64,000 bases of DNA. Source: Alicyclobacillus suci (GTDB lineage Bacteria > Bacillota > Bacilli > Alicyclobacillales > Alicyclobacillaceae). Numbering within the stretch: position 1 is the first letter of the stretch; every line of letters begins with the position of its first letter. The position numbers were made by a program, and so were the translations under genes. The notes beneath the pieces are model-generated. The model ran no database searches. It had not been told where the DNA came from and saw only the letters and a program-made list of their open reading frames with translations. The stretch covers positions 29,521-93,520 of the forward strand of contig NZ_JAFMTW010000014.1 of assembly GCF_017329615.1 (NCBI RefSeq), read 5' to 3'. Shown here piece by piece: positions 27,458 through 36,057 of this stretch.

Positions 27458-27729
27458 CTTCACTTTTCACCTCGTGTGGCGCCCCCACTGGGACGCAATC
27501 CGCGAGAATCGCCAACGCCTTTCGACCATAACGAAGAGCGATTCCTGCTTATTTTTTAACCGTGAGGACGACCCACGAGGCATTAACCTGGCAACACGTT
27601 TGCTACAATGTTTGGCACCATGGCTCACTCCATAAATTCAATACACTCATTATACGTAGTATTCCAATGATGCCAACGAAAAGTTGCGTGACTGCCATGT
27701 CTGTCGTGCGCCAGGGCTTGTCCGCCAAA

Positions 27730-27750
27730 GGAGCACCTGACCGGTGCTCC
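27730..27750 (-). terminator. Terminator after yjcZ
   Basis: An 8-bp stem (27730-27737 with 27743-27750), 5-base loop and a short T-run on the minus strand, 7 bases after the yjcZ stop codon. Confidence 0.65.
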
Positions 27751-27757
27751 ATCGTCA

Positions 27758-27871
27758 TTAGTAAGCTGCTGTGCCTGCACCGCCAAATGCTGGTACAAGC
27801 AAGAAGAACAAGACGAAGATAATCAGAAACACAACTGCCCACTGTGTGTAACCGCCAAAAACACCGTACAT
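27758..27871 (-). CDS. yjcZ: YjcZ-family sporulation mini-protein
   Basis: A 37-residue protein. It begins MYGVFGGYTQWAVVF, carries one hydrophobic helix (VVFLIIFVLFFLLVP) and ends in a Gly/Ala-rich tail with FGGAG. This glycine-aromatic start followed by a single membrane helix is the pattern of the YjcZ/sporulation mini-protein family of Bacillales, abundant small membrane or spore proteins of unknown role. ATG 27871 has GGAGG 7 bases upstream and a hairpin follows the stop, so the unit is complete and monocistronic. Confidence 0.85.
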   Translation of the reverse strand: MYGVFGGYTQWAVVFLIIFVLFFLLVPAFGGAGTAAY

Positions 27872-28112
27872 GATATGACCTCCTCAAGTGAAGATGGTGT
27901 ATCTTACGCAGAAAGGTCATATGCGGATGGGCGAACACCACAAATTCATGGAATCTGTGCACGTGCCCGGCTTTCACGGCGTGTCCAAAATACCCGAAGT
28001 TTCAACGAAGATTACGTTATCAACGTAGGGAAAGTGCGGCACGATAAAAAGGAATCTGACGGTTCATGTCAAATTCCCAGTCAAACACGTGTCGATAAGG
28101 ATGATTTACTGG

Positions 28113-28418
28113 ATGGATACCCGCTTGCTCGAAGTGCATTTGGTACAGGAAGAAAATAAAATCGAGTTGCGCATGGCCTATGCCAATCTGCCAAACATTC
28201 GCGCCATCATCGAAACAAACAAGGGATTTGCGTTACAGCCGCCTGTCAATGGCGCCACGGGCCAGACCTTCGACGAATTGGCGCCAACAGACGAAGTCGC
28301 GCAAATGGTGCGTATCGTCCGGGGTACGTATGAAGACTCCATCGACGGTGCAGATGCGTTAATCGAGCAAATCCGCGCCCGCTACTCGGAAGACGAGTTG
28401 GAGATTTATTTGATTTAA
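28113..28418 (+). CDS. Hypothetical acidic protein, 101 residues
   Basis: I do not recognise this protein. It is acidic, with a mixed alpha/beta appearance: an N-terminal beta-like stretch (TRLLEVHLVQEENKIELRMAY), the centre NLPNIRAIIETNKGFALQ, and a C-terminal helix rich in Glu/Asp ending DELEIYLI. Codon usage resembles the neighbours and there is no signal peptide or membrane segment. ATG 28113 lies 10 bases after AAGGATG; ATG 28101 or GTG 28089 would lengthen it by 4 or 8 residues. The next genes are a possible cysteine-rich peptide gene and yqjF, all rightward. Confidence 0.6.
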   Translation: MDTRLLEVHLVQEENKIELRMAYANLPNIRAIIETNKGFALQPPVNGATGQTFDELAPTDEVAQMVRIVRGTYEDSIDGADALIEQIRARYSEDELEIYLI

Positions 28419-28551
28419 TGCGTCATCACTGCTCCATGCATGATATTCCATGCAAGGCCGCTCCTGGTTGCACATCAGCAGTCATTCCCGCCTTGCGATG
28501 GGTTGCAATGAATCAACCAGGAATCGGCTTTGTAATTCCGGAGTCGGTACC

Positions 28552-28713
28552 ATGCAGGTGGCTTGTTTGCCAACCACCGACCAATGTCAGTGCCCCCTGC
28601 GACGAAAGCGGTGCAAATCGAAACTTTGCCGATGCCATGTTTGCGAATTCGTTCACGCCAAGTATTTACTCAAGTTTAACGAATGTCTGGGCACCTTAGA
28701 GATAGTGCGCTAG
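28552..28713 (+). CDS. Possible cysteine-rich 53-residue protein coupled to yqjF
   Basis: A short open frame with 8 cysteines in 53 residues (positions 5, 12, 14, 21, 26, 28, 31 and 45), including CQC, CRC and CHVC clusters, and many Arg/Lys. GGAG lies 8 bases before ATG 28552, and the stop TAG (28711-28713) is built into the AGGAGG ribosome site of yqjF, whose ATG is at 28726. That spacing is what translational coupling looks like. The cysteine pattern could bind zinc or another metal, but no known family is recognised. The frame could be chance in a 300-base gap; a different overlapping frame is also open here. Confidence 0.35.
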   Translation: MQVACLPTTDQCQCPLRRKRCKSKLCRCHVCEFVHAKYLLKFNECLGTLEIVR

Positions 28714-28725
28714 GAGGGTCAAGAC

Positions 28726-29472
28726 ATGCAACATTCGTCCGAAACACACCGCCAATACGACTTACCAGACAGGCCATGGTTCCTGCACCAGACGTGGGAG
28801 AACGTCCTATTTGCACACTGGCCGGTCAAAAAGGACGTTCTGGAACCTTTCATCCCCCGCAACCTGCAATTGGACACCTATCATGACTCCGCTTGGATTA
28901 GCCTATTGTCGTTCTTCGTGGACAATCTGCATCCCCGCGCGCATCCCCGCGCGATGGTGCCGTTTCCGGGCATCCGCGCATTTCCGGAGGTGAACCTGCG
29001 AACCTATGTCACGCGTTTTGACCGACCAGGCGTATGGTTTTTTAGTCTCGACGCAGGCAACGCCCTCGCCGTCGCGTTGGCACGACGTTTTTTCCGGCTC
29101 CCGTACTACCGCGCTAAAGTTCACTTCGAGCGCGGTAGTACGGGAGCCCACGTATCGCTGACGCGCTGTCACCCTAAACACCCCCCCTATCAACTGGACG
29201 TAAACTACAGAGCCACCTCCGACGTATTTGAATCACAGAAAGGTTCCCTGACATCGTGGCTGACCGATAGGTACTGCCTGTTCACAACCGCTCACGGCCG
29301 TCTCTATCGAGGCGATATTCACCACCGCCCTTTTGCGTTACAGGAGGCAGAAGCCACTTTTCGCACCAATACCCTTATAACTTCTTTGTGCGAGTCTCCT
29401 CTAACCCCGCCACGCCTACACTATACCCAGCAACAGCACGTCCATATTTGGCCTTTGGTGATAGACGAGTAA
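28726..29472 (+). CDS. yqjF: YqjF-family protein (DUF2071)
   Basis: A 248-residue DUF2071/YqjF protein of unknown function. The N-terminal block RPWFLHQTWENVLFAHWPVKKDVLEPFIPRNLQLD and the downstream WISLLSFFV and FPEVNLRTYV are family landmarks, and the C-terminal LTDRYCLFTTAHGRLYRGDIHHRPF also fits. AGGAGG lies 8 bases before ATG 28726. Within the gene, at about residues 124-141, the DNA forms a perfect 20-bp inverted repeat with a 13-base loop; the left arm encodes a conserved-looking LPYYRA and the right arm the less typical ERGSTGA, suggesting the second arm was copied from the first. Confidence 0.85.
   Translation: MQHSSETHRQYDLPDRPWFLHQTWENVLFAHWPVKKDVLEPFIPRNLQLDTYHDSAWISLLSFFVDNLHPRAHPRAMVPFPGIRAFPEVNLRTYVTRFDRPGVWFFSLDAGNALAVALARRFFRLPYYRAKVHFERGSTGAHVSLTRCHPKHPPYQLDVNYRATSDVFESQKGSLTSWLTDRYCLFTTAHGRLYRGDIHHRPFALQEAEATFRTNTLITSLCESPLTPPRLHYTQQQHVHIWPLVIDE
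29096..29148. repeat. Perfect 20-bp inverted repeat inside yqjF
   Basis: Bases 29096-29115 and 29129-29148 are exact reverse complements separated by 13 bases, giving a very stable GC-rich hairpin in the middle of the coding sequence of the yqjF-like gene. The reading frame stays open through it. Confidence 0.97.
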
Positions 29473-29518
29473 ATCGCGTCATCACACACAACATCCAACA
29501 ACCCAAGGAGGCAAATCG

Positions 29519-31054
29519 ATGAAGGCGCATCACAGCACAAACGCACTACCAGAAGAGTCCAAACCATTTTGGCGAGAAGGCGTCGAGATGCCAACGTTCA
29601 GTCCACTTGACGAAGATATCCACGTCGATGTTGCGATTGTAGGCGGTGGCATCACAGGCGTCACAGCCGCGTACCTGCTCATAAGAGAGGGGGTCAGCGT
29701 CGCACTATTGGAAGCGGACAGGCTCCTTTGTGGATCCACCGGCCACACCACCGCGAAACTCACCGCGCAGCACAACTTATTTTACGACGAACTCATCTCG
29801 CATGGGGGACTTGACAAGGCCCAACGTTACTACGAGTCAAACCAACGAGCCATTGACTTTGTCCAATCCACTGCAACAGAGCTTAATGTGGATTGCGAAT
29901 TTCAATTTGAAGACGCGTACGTTTTCGCGACGACAGCAAAGTCTGCGCAAAGAATCGAAAAGGAATATCAAGCCTACCAGAAACTTCAAATCCCTGGTGA
30001 CATCACCGACACCATCCCGCTTCATATCCCTATCCACAACGCTATCCGAATGTCCCATCAAGCCCAATTTCACCCGTTAAAATTTCTCGCGGCACTCGTT
30101 CATGAAATTCAGGAAAAAGGTGCGCGTATTTTCGAACAAACGGTCGCAGTCGACGTGACATACGACAACGCTCCAGCCATCATCACGAGAACTGGACATC
30201 GAGTTACTGCGCGAAAAATTCTAGCCTGCTCCCACTATCCGTTCTATAGCGGCCAAGGTTACTATTTCGCACGGATGTACGCTGAACGCGCATATGTTCT
30301 CGCAGCCAAGACAAAAACAGACTACCCCGCGGGCATGTATATTTGTGCGGAAAGCCCGGCGAGATCGCTGCGAAGTGCCCGTGTACATGGTGAACCGGTG
30401 GTACTCATTACCGGCGATGGACACCGGACAGGACAAGGACCGGATACGTTCACACACTATAAAAACCTACAGGCATTTGGTGAACAGGTCTTCGGCGCGA
30501 TGGATATCCTCTACCGCTGGTCAAATCAAGATCTCTACACACTCGACAAAATCCCATACATCGGTGAAATTGCAAACGTCCATCCGAACGTGCTCGTGGC
30601 CACTGGGTACAAGAAGTGGGGCATGTCGTCCGGTATTGTCGCAGCGCATATTCTGCGCGATTTAGCGCTCGGCCGTGACAACCCATACGCAGATTTGTAT
30701 CATCCTGGCAGGTTTTACGCGGACCCGAGTCTGCGCAAGTTTCTTATGCACAATGGCACCGTGACAGCCCATTTAATCAAAGGGAAACTACAAATTCCCG
30801 CGCACCATCCAGATGACCTCGTGGTCGGTGAAGGGTCGGTCGTTACGTACAACGGACACCGCGCTGGTGCGTACAAAGACGAGCAAGGAACCATTTATCT
30901 CGTCGATACCACCTGTACCCACATGGGCTGTGAAGTCAACTGGAACCACGCCGAGCGCACTTGGGATTGCCCCTGCCATGGATCCCGCTTTACCTACACT
31001 GGAGACGTCGTCCAGGGCCCGGCAAAGAAACCGCTCGAACGACTCGACGAGTAA
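29519..31054 (+). CDS. FAD-dependent oxidoreductase with C-terminal Rieske domain
   Basis: A 511-residue fusion. The N-terminal part is a DAO-type FAD oxidoreductase with the dinucleotide-binding VDVAIVGGGITGVTAAYLL (about 38-56) and the FAD motif DRLLCGSTGHTTAKLT near 75. The C-terminal hundred residues are a Rieske [2Fe-2S] domain with CTHMGC (about 463-468) and CPCHGSRF (about 484-491), supplying the two Cys and two His ligands. The arrangement matches B. subtilis YhfW. It probably oxidises an amine or similar substrate and passes electrons on; the substrate is unknown. AAGGAGG lies 7 bases before ATG 29519, and a hairpin follows. Confidence 0.9.
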   Translation: MKAHHSTNALPEESKPFWREGVEMPTFSPLDEDIHVDVAIVGGGITGVTAAYLLIREGVSVALLEADRLLCGSTGHTTAKLTAQHNLFYDELISHGGLDKAQRYYESNQRAIDFVQSTATELNVDCEFQFEDAYVFATTAKSAQRIEKEYQAYQKLQIPGDITDTIPLHIPIHNAIRMSHQAQFHPLKFLAALVHEIQEKGARIFEQTVAVDVTYDNAPAIITRTGHRVTARKILACSHYPFYSGQGYYFARMYAERAYVLAAKTKTDYPAGMYICAESPARSLRSARVHGEPVVLITGDGHRTGQGPDTFTHYKNLQAFGEQVFGAMDILYRWSNQDLYTLDKIPYIGEIANVHPNVLVATGYKKWGMSSGIVAAHILRDLALGRDNPYADLYHPGRFYADPSLRKFLMHNGTVTAHLIKGKLQIPAHHPDDLVVGEGSVVTYNGHRAGAYKDEQGTIYLVDTTCTHMGCEVNWNHAERTWDCPCHGSRFTYTGDVVQGPAKKPLERLDE

Positions 31055-31070
31055 TCGTCTACACATAAAA

Positions 31071-31120
31071 TGCCTGATTCGGCGGTGGACACCTTCGTGC
31101 CACGCCGCCGGAATCAGGCA
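31071..31120. terminator. Terminator between the FAD/Rieske gene and yhcX
   Basis: TGCCTGATTC and GAATCAGGCA pair at the base, with an inner GGCGG/CCGCC stem and small bulges; A-rich on one side and T-rich on the other strand. It lies 16 bases past the stop and between convergent genes. Confidence 0.75.
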
Positions 31121-31142
31121 AAAAGACAATGTGCCATCCGCG

Positions 31143-32690
31143 TCACTCAAACTTTAAACCTTTCAGCTCCACCCGGTACAAGTCGCGCCGGCGGTCGCGC
31201 AATTGTCGCACGGAACCAGAGTTGCGCGAGCGCCGCAAAATCTCCAAATCGACGTCGCCCACCACGACTGTGTCAATGTTCGCATCACACTCACCGACAA
31301 TGCCGTCACGCGCAAATGCGAAGTCTGATGGCGCAAAGATGCCTGACTGCGCGTACTGAATGTCCATATTCTCCACGTGTGTCAGATTGCCCACCGTCCC
31401 CGCAATCACCGTGTACACCTGGTTCTCTACCGCTCTTGCCTGTGCGCAGTAACGCACGCGCAGATACCCTTGTCGGTCATCGGTACAAAACGGAATGAAG
31501 ATGATATTGGCACCTTTGTCGACCGCAATCCTCGCCAACTCGGGAAATTCGATATCATAGCAGATTTGAATCGCGATTTTTCCACAATCCGTATCGAAGA
31601 CATGAATCTCATTGCCTTCCGCGATGCCCCACCATTTGCGTTCATTCGGCGTCGCGTGAATTTTGTACTGCTTCTCGATGGTGCCGTCGCGTCGGAATAA
31701 ATAGGCGACGTTATAGATGTCCCCATCCTCCTCGACGAAGTGCGAACCGCCGATAATGTTCACGTTATACCGCACGGCCAGTTCTGTGAACAAGTCAATA
31801 TATTGCTCTGTGTACGTCGCAAGTCGGCGCACCGCTTGGTCAGGCCGTTTCTCTTCGAGAAACGACATCAATTGCGTGGTGAAGATCTCTGGGAAACAGA
31901 CGAAATCTGATCCGAAATCGGCCGCCACGTTGACGTAGTACTCCACCTGCGTGTAAAACTCGTCAAACGAATCAATCTTCTTCATCATATATTGCACGGC
32001 ACAAATGCGAACCGGAAACGCCGCGCGATAAACCCGCCGCGATTTCGGACGGTAGTCAATGTTGTTCCACTCCATCAACGTCGCAAACGCACCTGACGCC
32101 TTGTCGTCCGGGAGGTACTGGGTGTTAATGCGTTTGACCGAAAAGCCCTCTAAAATTTGAAAGGAGAGGACGGGGTCGTAAATGTTGTGTTTCTCGACTT
32201 CCTGCACATACTCCCGCGGTGTCATCTGTGACTTGTAGAGGTGGTAATTCGGAATTCTGCCACCAATGATGATGCTTCGCAAATTGAGCTCGCGAGCCAA
32301 TTCCTTGCGCGCCTCATACAACCGATGGCCAATTTTCATCCGACGGTATTGCGGGTCAACCATGACCTCTACGCCATACAGATTGAAGCCGTCGGGATCG
32401 TGATTGCGAATATAGCCATTGTCGGTAATCACGTTCCACGTGTGCTCATCGTCGTACTCGTCAAAATTGACGATAAGACTGGAGCAAGAACCGACAATTT
32501 TGCCTTCAAACTCCACGCAGAACTGACCTTCCGGGAAGATCCGGATATGGCTTTCCAACTGCGCCCGCTTCCACGGCTCCATGTTGGGAAAGCACCGTTT
32601 TCCGAGGGCGATGATTTCATCGATATCCTCCAAACGCGTGTTGCGCAGCACAATCTTCCGCTCATGTTTGGACGTGTCCAACTCAGACAT
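31143..32690 (-). CDS. yhcX: Bifunctional GNAT acetyltransferase / nitrilase-family amidohydrolase (YhcX-like)
   Basis: A 515-residue two-domain protein as in B. subtilis YhcX. Residues about 1-200 form a GNAT domain (VEVMVDPQYRRMKIGHRLYEAR is the acetyl-CoA loop); about 220-515 form a carbon-nitrogen hydrolase with the Glu-Lys-Cys triad seen in FPEIFTT, KQYKIHATPNE and QICYDIEFPE. The hydrolase may remove an amide from a metabolite, and the acetyltransferase may act on the same route; substrates are not established. ATG 32690 follows AGGAGG by 8 bases; the longer open frame upstream has no support. The gene stands alone with 510 non-coding bases upstream. Confidence 0.87.
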   Translation of the reverse strand: MSELDTSKHERKIVLRNTRLEDIDEIIALGKRCFPNMEPWKRAQLESHIRIFPEGQFCVEFEGKIVGSCSSLIVNFDEYDDEHTWNVITDNGYIRNHDPDGFNLYGVEVMVDPQYRRMKIGHRLYEARKELARELNLRSIIIGGRIPNYHLYKSQMTPREYVQEVEKHNIYDPVLSFQILEGFSVKRINTQYLPDDKASGAFATLMEWNNIDYRPKSRRVYRAAFPVRICAVQYMMKKIDSFDEFYTQVEYYVNVAADFGSDFVCFPEIFTTQLMSFLEEKRPDQAVRRLATYTEQYIDLFTELAVRYNVNIIGGSHFVEEDGDIYNVAYLFRRDGTIEKQYKIHATPNERKWWGIAEGNEIHVFDTDCGKIAIQICYDIEFPELARIAVDKGANIIFIPFCTDDRQGYLRVRYCAQARAVENQVYTVIAGTVGNLTHVENMDIQYAQSGIFAPSDFAFARDGIVGECDANIDTVVVGDVDLEILRRSRNSGSVRQLRDRRRDLYRVELKGLKFE

Positions 32691-33202
32691 GAAGTCATCC
32701 TCCTGCCGGTCTCGATGTGCGGTCCGGTTCCCTCCGAATCCATTGTATTGACAGAGGACCACCACAATTCGCGTGCGGCGCAGTCCCCTCATCCACACTA
32801 GCTTCATGGGTCAATTTGTCCTGTTTTACCAGGATGTAAACCAGAACCTTACACCTATTTTACGGGTATCCAACCGAAATTCCGAGCACTCACGCGTGGA
32901 AATGTATTCCGCACAGGGCGTAGGTGACCCGTGTGGCGCGAAGGCGAACCTGGCACGGGGACTGGCGCGGGGAGCAGGCACGCAAGGTAACATTTCTGCG
33001 CTATTTCCAGATTTGTGACGATTTCAGTGGCGTTAAGGCACGAAAAATACCCTAGCGAGTCGCGACGGTTCGCAACAATCCCAACCGCCCCCCGCGACGA
33101 CCCGCCGACCACTTCGCACCCTTCGATCCCGCCGTTACCGCGCAACGACTACATGCACAGCCCCTTGTCACCCTAGTTGACCTAGTGCAACCTCAAATAC
33201 AC
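32691..33202. other. 512-base intergenic stretch without a recognisable gene
   Basis: The stretch carries the upstream region of yhcX and the 3' side of the small membrane protein gene. Frames open on both strands show no ribosome site and a composition unlike neighbouring proteins. The part from about 32930 to 33150 is distinctly GC- and repeat-like (several CGCG and CCCGC tracts). I see no tRNA, riboswitch or convincing terminator. Confidence 0.5.
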
Positions 33203-33499
33203 TCAATTGTCGAATGCGCGAACATCGTAGTTTTCCTTGTGCTTACCCTGCAACGCGTTGTTGATATCGCGCTCAATGCTGGCGTCGATGCCCGTGATTT
33301 TGCTGCGGTAGTACCGTCGGCCAGCTTCGTAGACCTTCTCGCGCAACGTATCGTTGTTTGGCTCCTGCTCGATGCGCCTCAGTAACGATAGATATTCCCT
33401 GCTCGCGTTGTCGACGCGCATCATCATCTTGTAACCAAACCAGCAGAGTGCCAGAATGATGAGAATCGAAATCACCCAATACAGACCCTTTAACAGCAT
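33203..33499 (-). CDS. Hypothetical single-pass membrane protein, 98 residues
   Basis: A small protein with one N-terminal membrane helix (residues about 5-27, LYWVISILIILALCWFGYKMM) followed by a charged, helical cytoplasmic or exterior domain containing YLSLLRRIEQEPNNDTLREKVYEAGRRYYRSK and IERDINNAL. The pattern suggests a signal-anchored helical protein. GAGGAG lies 10 bases before ATG 33499. I do not recognise a family. It is downstream of tex in the same direction, but the gap contains a 15-bp tandem repeat and the two may not be co-transcribed. Confidence 0.65.
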   Translation of the reverse strand: MLLKGLYWVISILIILALCWFGYKMMMRVDNASREYLSLLRRIEQEPNNDTLREKVYEAGRRYYRSKITGIDASIERDINNALQGKHKENYDVRAFDN

Positions 33500-33560
33500 G
33501 TTACGTCATCTCCTCTTTTTCTTTCGCCAGGCGCTCAGGTAGAAACTTGGCTTTGTACCC

Positions 33561-33665
33561 CTTCTATCTGTATCACTTCTATCTGTATCACTTCTATCTG
33601 TATCACTTCTATCTGTATCACTTCTATCTGTATCACTTCTATCTGTATCACTTCTATCAGCATCG
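33561..33665. repeat. 15-bp minisatellite, six perfect copies plus one degenerate
   Basis: The unit CTTCTATCTGTATCA repeats without error at 33561, 33576, 33591, 33606, 33621 and 33636, with a seventh altered copy at 33651. It lies between the tex stop and the small membrane protein gene. Five of the six reading frames stay open across it, so the open frames here (DRSDT-repeat on the minus strand, YLYHF-repeat on the plus strand) are not evidence of a gene. Confidence 0.97.
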
Positions 33666-33732
33666 CCACAGGCGCTACGAACAAAACATCGCGCACACGC
33701 CAAATCTATCACGAACGTGCGCCGCATGCGCG

Positions 33733-35955
33733 TCAGTCGTGCGTACTTCGCATCGAGAGGCCAAGGCGGCCTTTTTGGACATCGATTTGAATGACGCGAA
33801 CTTGCACGACATCACCGACCGAGACGACGTCCATCGGATGTTTGACGTAGTGATCGGCCAATTGTGAAATGTGCACCAATCCGTCGTTTTTGACACCCAC
33901 GTCGACGAAGGCACCAAAATCGACCACGTTGCGAACGGTTCCGGTCAGCAGCATGCCCACTTGTAAGTCCTCGAGCTTGAGGACATCTGTGCGCAAAATC
34001 GGGGGTGGAATGTCCTCGCGTGGATCCCGCCCTGGCCGCTCCAACGCGTCCAAAATGTCGCGCAACGTGGGTTCCCCGAAACCTGTCTCGCGACTGAGTG
34101 CTGCCAGAGGCACCGCGCGCACCTCGGCCAGCCACGCGGCACGCGCTTTGGCGTCGCGCAGCACCCCCTTATCAAGCTGCCATTTGCCAAGCAATGTGGT
34201 GACCACCGAATAAGACTCTGGGTGAATGGGTGTCGCATCGAGTAGTTCGTCGCCATCGGCAATCCGTAGAAAACCGACGCATTGCTCTAGCGTCTTCGGG
34301 CCAAGGCGAGGTACTTTGGCGAGTTGAGCGCGCGTGGCAAAGCGCCCGTTTTGCTCACGATACTCGACAATATTGCGCGCGACCGTCTTATTCAAGCCAG
34401 CCACATAGGATAGCAGGCTTGGCGATGCGGTATTGACGTCGACGCCGACGTGGTTGACGGCAGTCTCGACGACGGCCGATAACTCTTCGTCCAGCTTCTT
34501 TTGACTCACGTCGTGCTGATATTGGCCGACGCCAACCGACTTCGGATCAATCTTCACCAGTTCCGCCAACGGGTCTTGTACGCGGCGAGCGATAGAGATG
34601 GCACTCCGCTCCGAAACGTCGAGATCTGGAAACTCTTCACCAGCGAGCTTTGAGGCGGAATACACGCTAGCGCCCGCCTCCGATACGATGAGATAGGGCA
34701 CCTCGACGCCGCTGAGTTCCTTCAGGCGCCGAACGCAATCTGCAATAAATGCCTCCGTCTCGCGCGACGCCGTTCCATTGCCAATGGCGATAAGCCTCAC
34801 CTCATGCTTGCGGATGAGCGCCAACACGCACTCACGCGCCTCCTCTACCCGGTTTTGCGGCGGTGTCGGATAAATCACCGCCACCTCCAACAGCTTGCCT
34901 GTGTCGCTTATCACGGCCAATTTGCAGCCCGTGCGATAGGCCGGATCAACCCCGAGCACCACCCGGTTTCGGATAGGCGGCTGCAACAGGAGATTGCGCA
35001 GGTTCTCACCAAATATCGAAATGGCATGATCTTCAGCTTTGGCCGTCAACTCGCTCCGAATGTCGCGCTCAATGGCCGGTGCGATAAGCCGCTTATATGC
35101 GTCCGTTACAGCTGCTTGTAACAGCGTCCCTACGTACGCCGTCGCCAGGCGGCGAGGAATATGTACGCGGCACAAGTACTCGATAATCTGCTCGTGCGGC
35201 GCTTGAACGGACACACGCAACACTTGCTCGCGCTCGCCGCGGTTCATCGCCAACACGCGGTGCGGCATTGCATGTTGAATTGGCTCGCGAAACTCGTAAT
35301 ACGCCTCATACACGCTCTCGACGTCCGGGTCAATCGCGACGCTTTGCAGAGCTCCGCGGGCGAATGTCGTATCCCGCACCCATTTGCGCGAAGTTGGATG
35401 GTCCGCCACAGCCTCCGCGAAAATATCGCACGCGCCCTGAATCGCATCATCAACCGTCGCGACATTACCATCTTCAGACACGAATTGTGCGGCGAATGTA
35501 CGCACGCCTCCTTCGTCCTCCTGCCACCGCTCTTCCGCCTGCAACCACTCGGCCAATGGCAACAGCCCGCGTTCTTTGGCAATAGACGCGCGCGTCTTTC
35601 GCTTGGGGCGATACGGACGGTAAATATCCTCAACCTCTGTCAGTGACGAGGCATTGACCACCGCATTGACAAGCTCCTTCGCCTTCTGCTCATCGGCCAA
35701 TGCGCCATGCTCGTCCAGCAGGCGAACGACGTCCTGTTTGCGTTCAAACAGATTCTTTTCTGATTCGTATCGGTTCGCGATATCCCGCAGCTGATTTTCG
35801 TCGAGTTCCCCTGTCATCTCTTTGCGATAGCGCGCGATGAATGGAATCGTGTTGCCTTCATCCATCAGGCGGATAGCCGCCCGCACTTGCACCGCTGCAA
35901 TGGAAAGGCTACTTGAAATCTCTTTGATATAATCCGGCGTGGATAGCTCGAACAA
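33733..35955 (-). CDS. tex: Tex-family RNA-binding transcription accessory protein
   Basis: A 740-residue Tex protein (YdcI in B. subtilis). In order: N-terminal helical Tex domain with TIPFIARYRKEMTGELDENQLRDI near 31-54, the RuvC-like (YqgF) domain with LGVDPAYRTGCKLAVI near 326, helix-hairpin-helix repeats with YVAGLNKTVARNIVEYRE near 496 and VPRLGPKTLEQCVGFLRI, and a C-terminal S1 RNA-binding domain (MLLTGTVRNVVDFGAFVDVGVKNDGLVHIS, about 656-685). It binds nucleic acid and affects transcription and stress survival. TTG 35955 is the start, with AAAGGAG 8 bases upstream; the longer frame to 36174 would overlap proC and has no support. It is divergent from proC with only about 100 bases between starts. 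Confidence 0.92.
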   Translation of the reverse strand: MFELSTPDYIKEISSSLSIAAVQVRAAIRLMDEGNTIPFIARYRKEMTGELDENQLRDIANRYESEKNLFERKQDVVRLLDEHGALADEQKAKELVNAVVNASSLTEVEDIYRPYRPKRKTRASIAKERGLLPLAEWLQAEERWQEDEGGVRTFAAQFVSEDGNVATVDDAIQGACDIFAEAVADHPTSRKWVRDTTFARGALQSVAIDPDVESVYEAYYEFREPIQHAMPHRVLAMNRGEREQVLRVSVQAPHEQIIEYLCRVHIPRRLATAYVGTLLQAAVTDAYKRLIAPAIERDIRSELTAKAEDHAISIFGENLRNLLLQPPIRNRVVLGVDPAYRTGCKLAVISDTGKLLEVAVIYPTPPQNRVEEARECVLALIRKHEVRLIAIGNGTASRETEAFIADCVRRLKELSGVEVPYLIVSEAGASVYSASKLAGEEFPDLDVSERSAISIARRVQDPLAELVKIDPKSVGVGQYQHDVSQKKLDEELSAVVETAVNHVGVDVNTASPSLLSYVAGLNKTVARNIVEYREQNGRFATRAQLAKVPRLGPKTLEQCVGFLRIADGDELLDATPIHPESYSVVTTLLGKWQLDKGVLRDAKARAAWLAEVRAVPLAALSRETGFGEPTLRDILDALERPGRDPREDIPPPILRTDVLKLEDLQVGMLLTGTVRNVVDFGAFVDVGVKNDGLVHISQLADHYVKHPMDVVSVGDVVQVRVIQIDVQKGRLGLSMRSTHD

Positions 35956-36057
35956 GTGAATGACTCCTTTGATGCTGTAAAATGGACCATGACTGTATTC
36001 AGTTTCCCTGCGAGCAAAGCAAAATGCAAGCCAATTCGGACGACAGAGGTGAACAAT

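Noticed and set aside
27603..27698. Short hydrophobic minus-strand frame beginning MAVTQLFVGIIGIL, upstream of the MFS gene and below yjcZ
   Set aside because: No Shine-Dalgarno sequence and it lies beyond the yjcZ terminator; kept out for lack of support, though a second mini-protein gene is not excluded.
27894..28028. 44-codon plus-strand frame opposite the yjcZ promoter region
   Set aside because: Weak ribosome site and overlap with the expected yjcZ promoter; no family resemblance.
28938..28962. Short repeat in yqjF encoding HPRAHPRA
   Set aside because: Two short copies only, easily explained by local duplication; not worth a separate claim.
29096..29148. Inverted repeat considered as an intrinsic terminator or insertion-sequence end
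   Set aside because: It is inside an intact conserved gene, has no T-run, and no transposase is near.
18676..33665. The 15-bp repeats considered as a CRISPR array
   Set aside because: Units are contiguous without spacers and no cas genes are present.
33506..33727. Minus-strand frame of 73 codons with a DRSDT repeat, starting just past the tex stop
   Set aside because: It exists because the 15-bp repeat keeps frames open; there is no ribosome site and no family-like sequence outside the repeat.
33547..33867. Plus-strand frame with YLYHF repeats
   Set aside because: It is the same tandem repeat read on the other strand and then runs antisense into tex.
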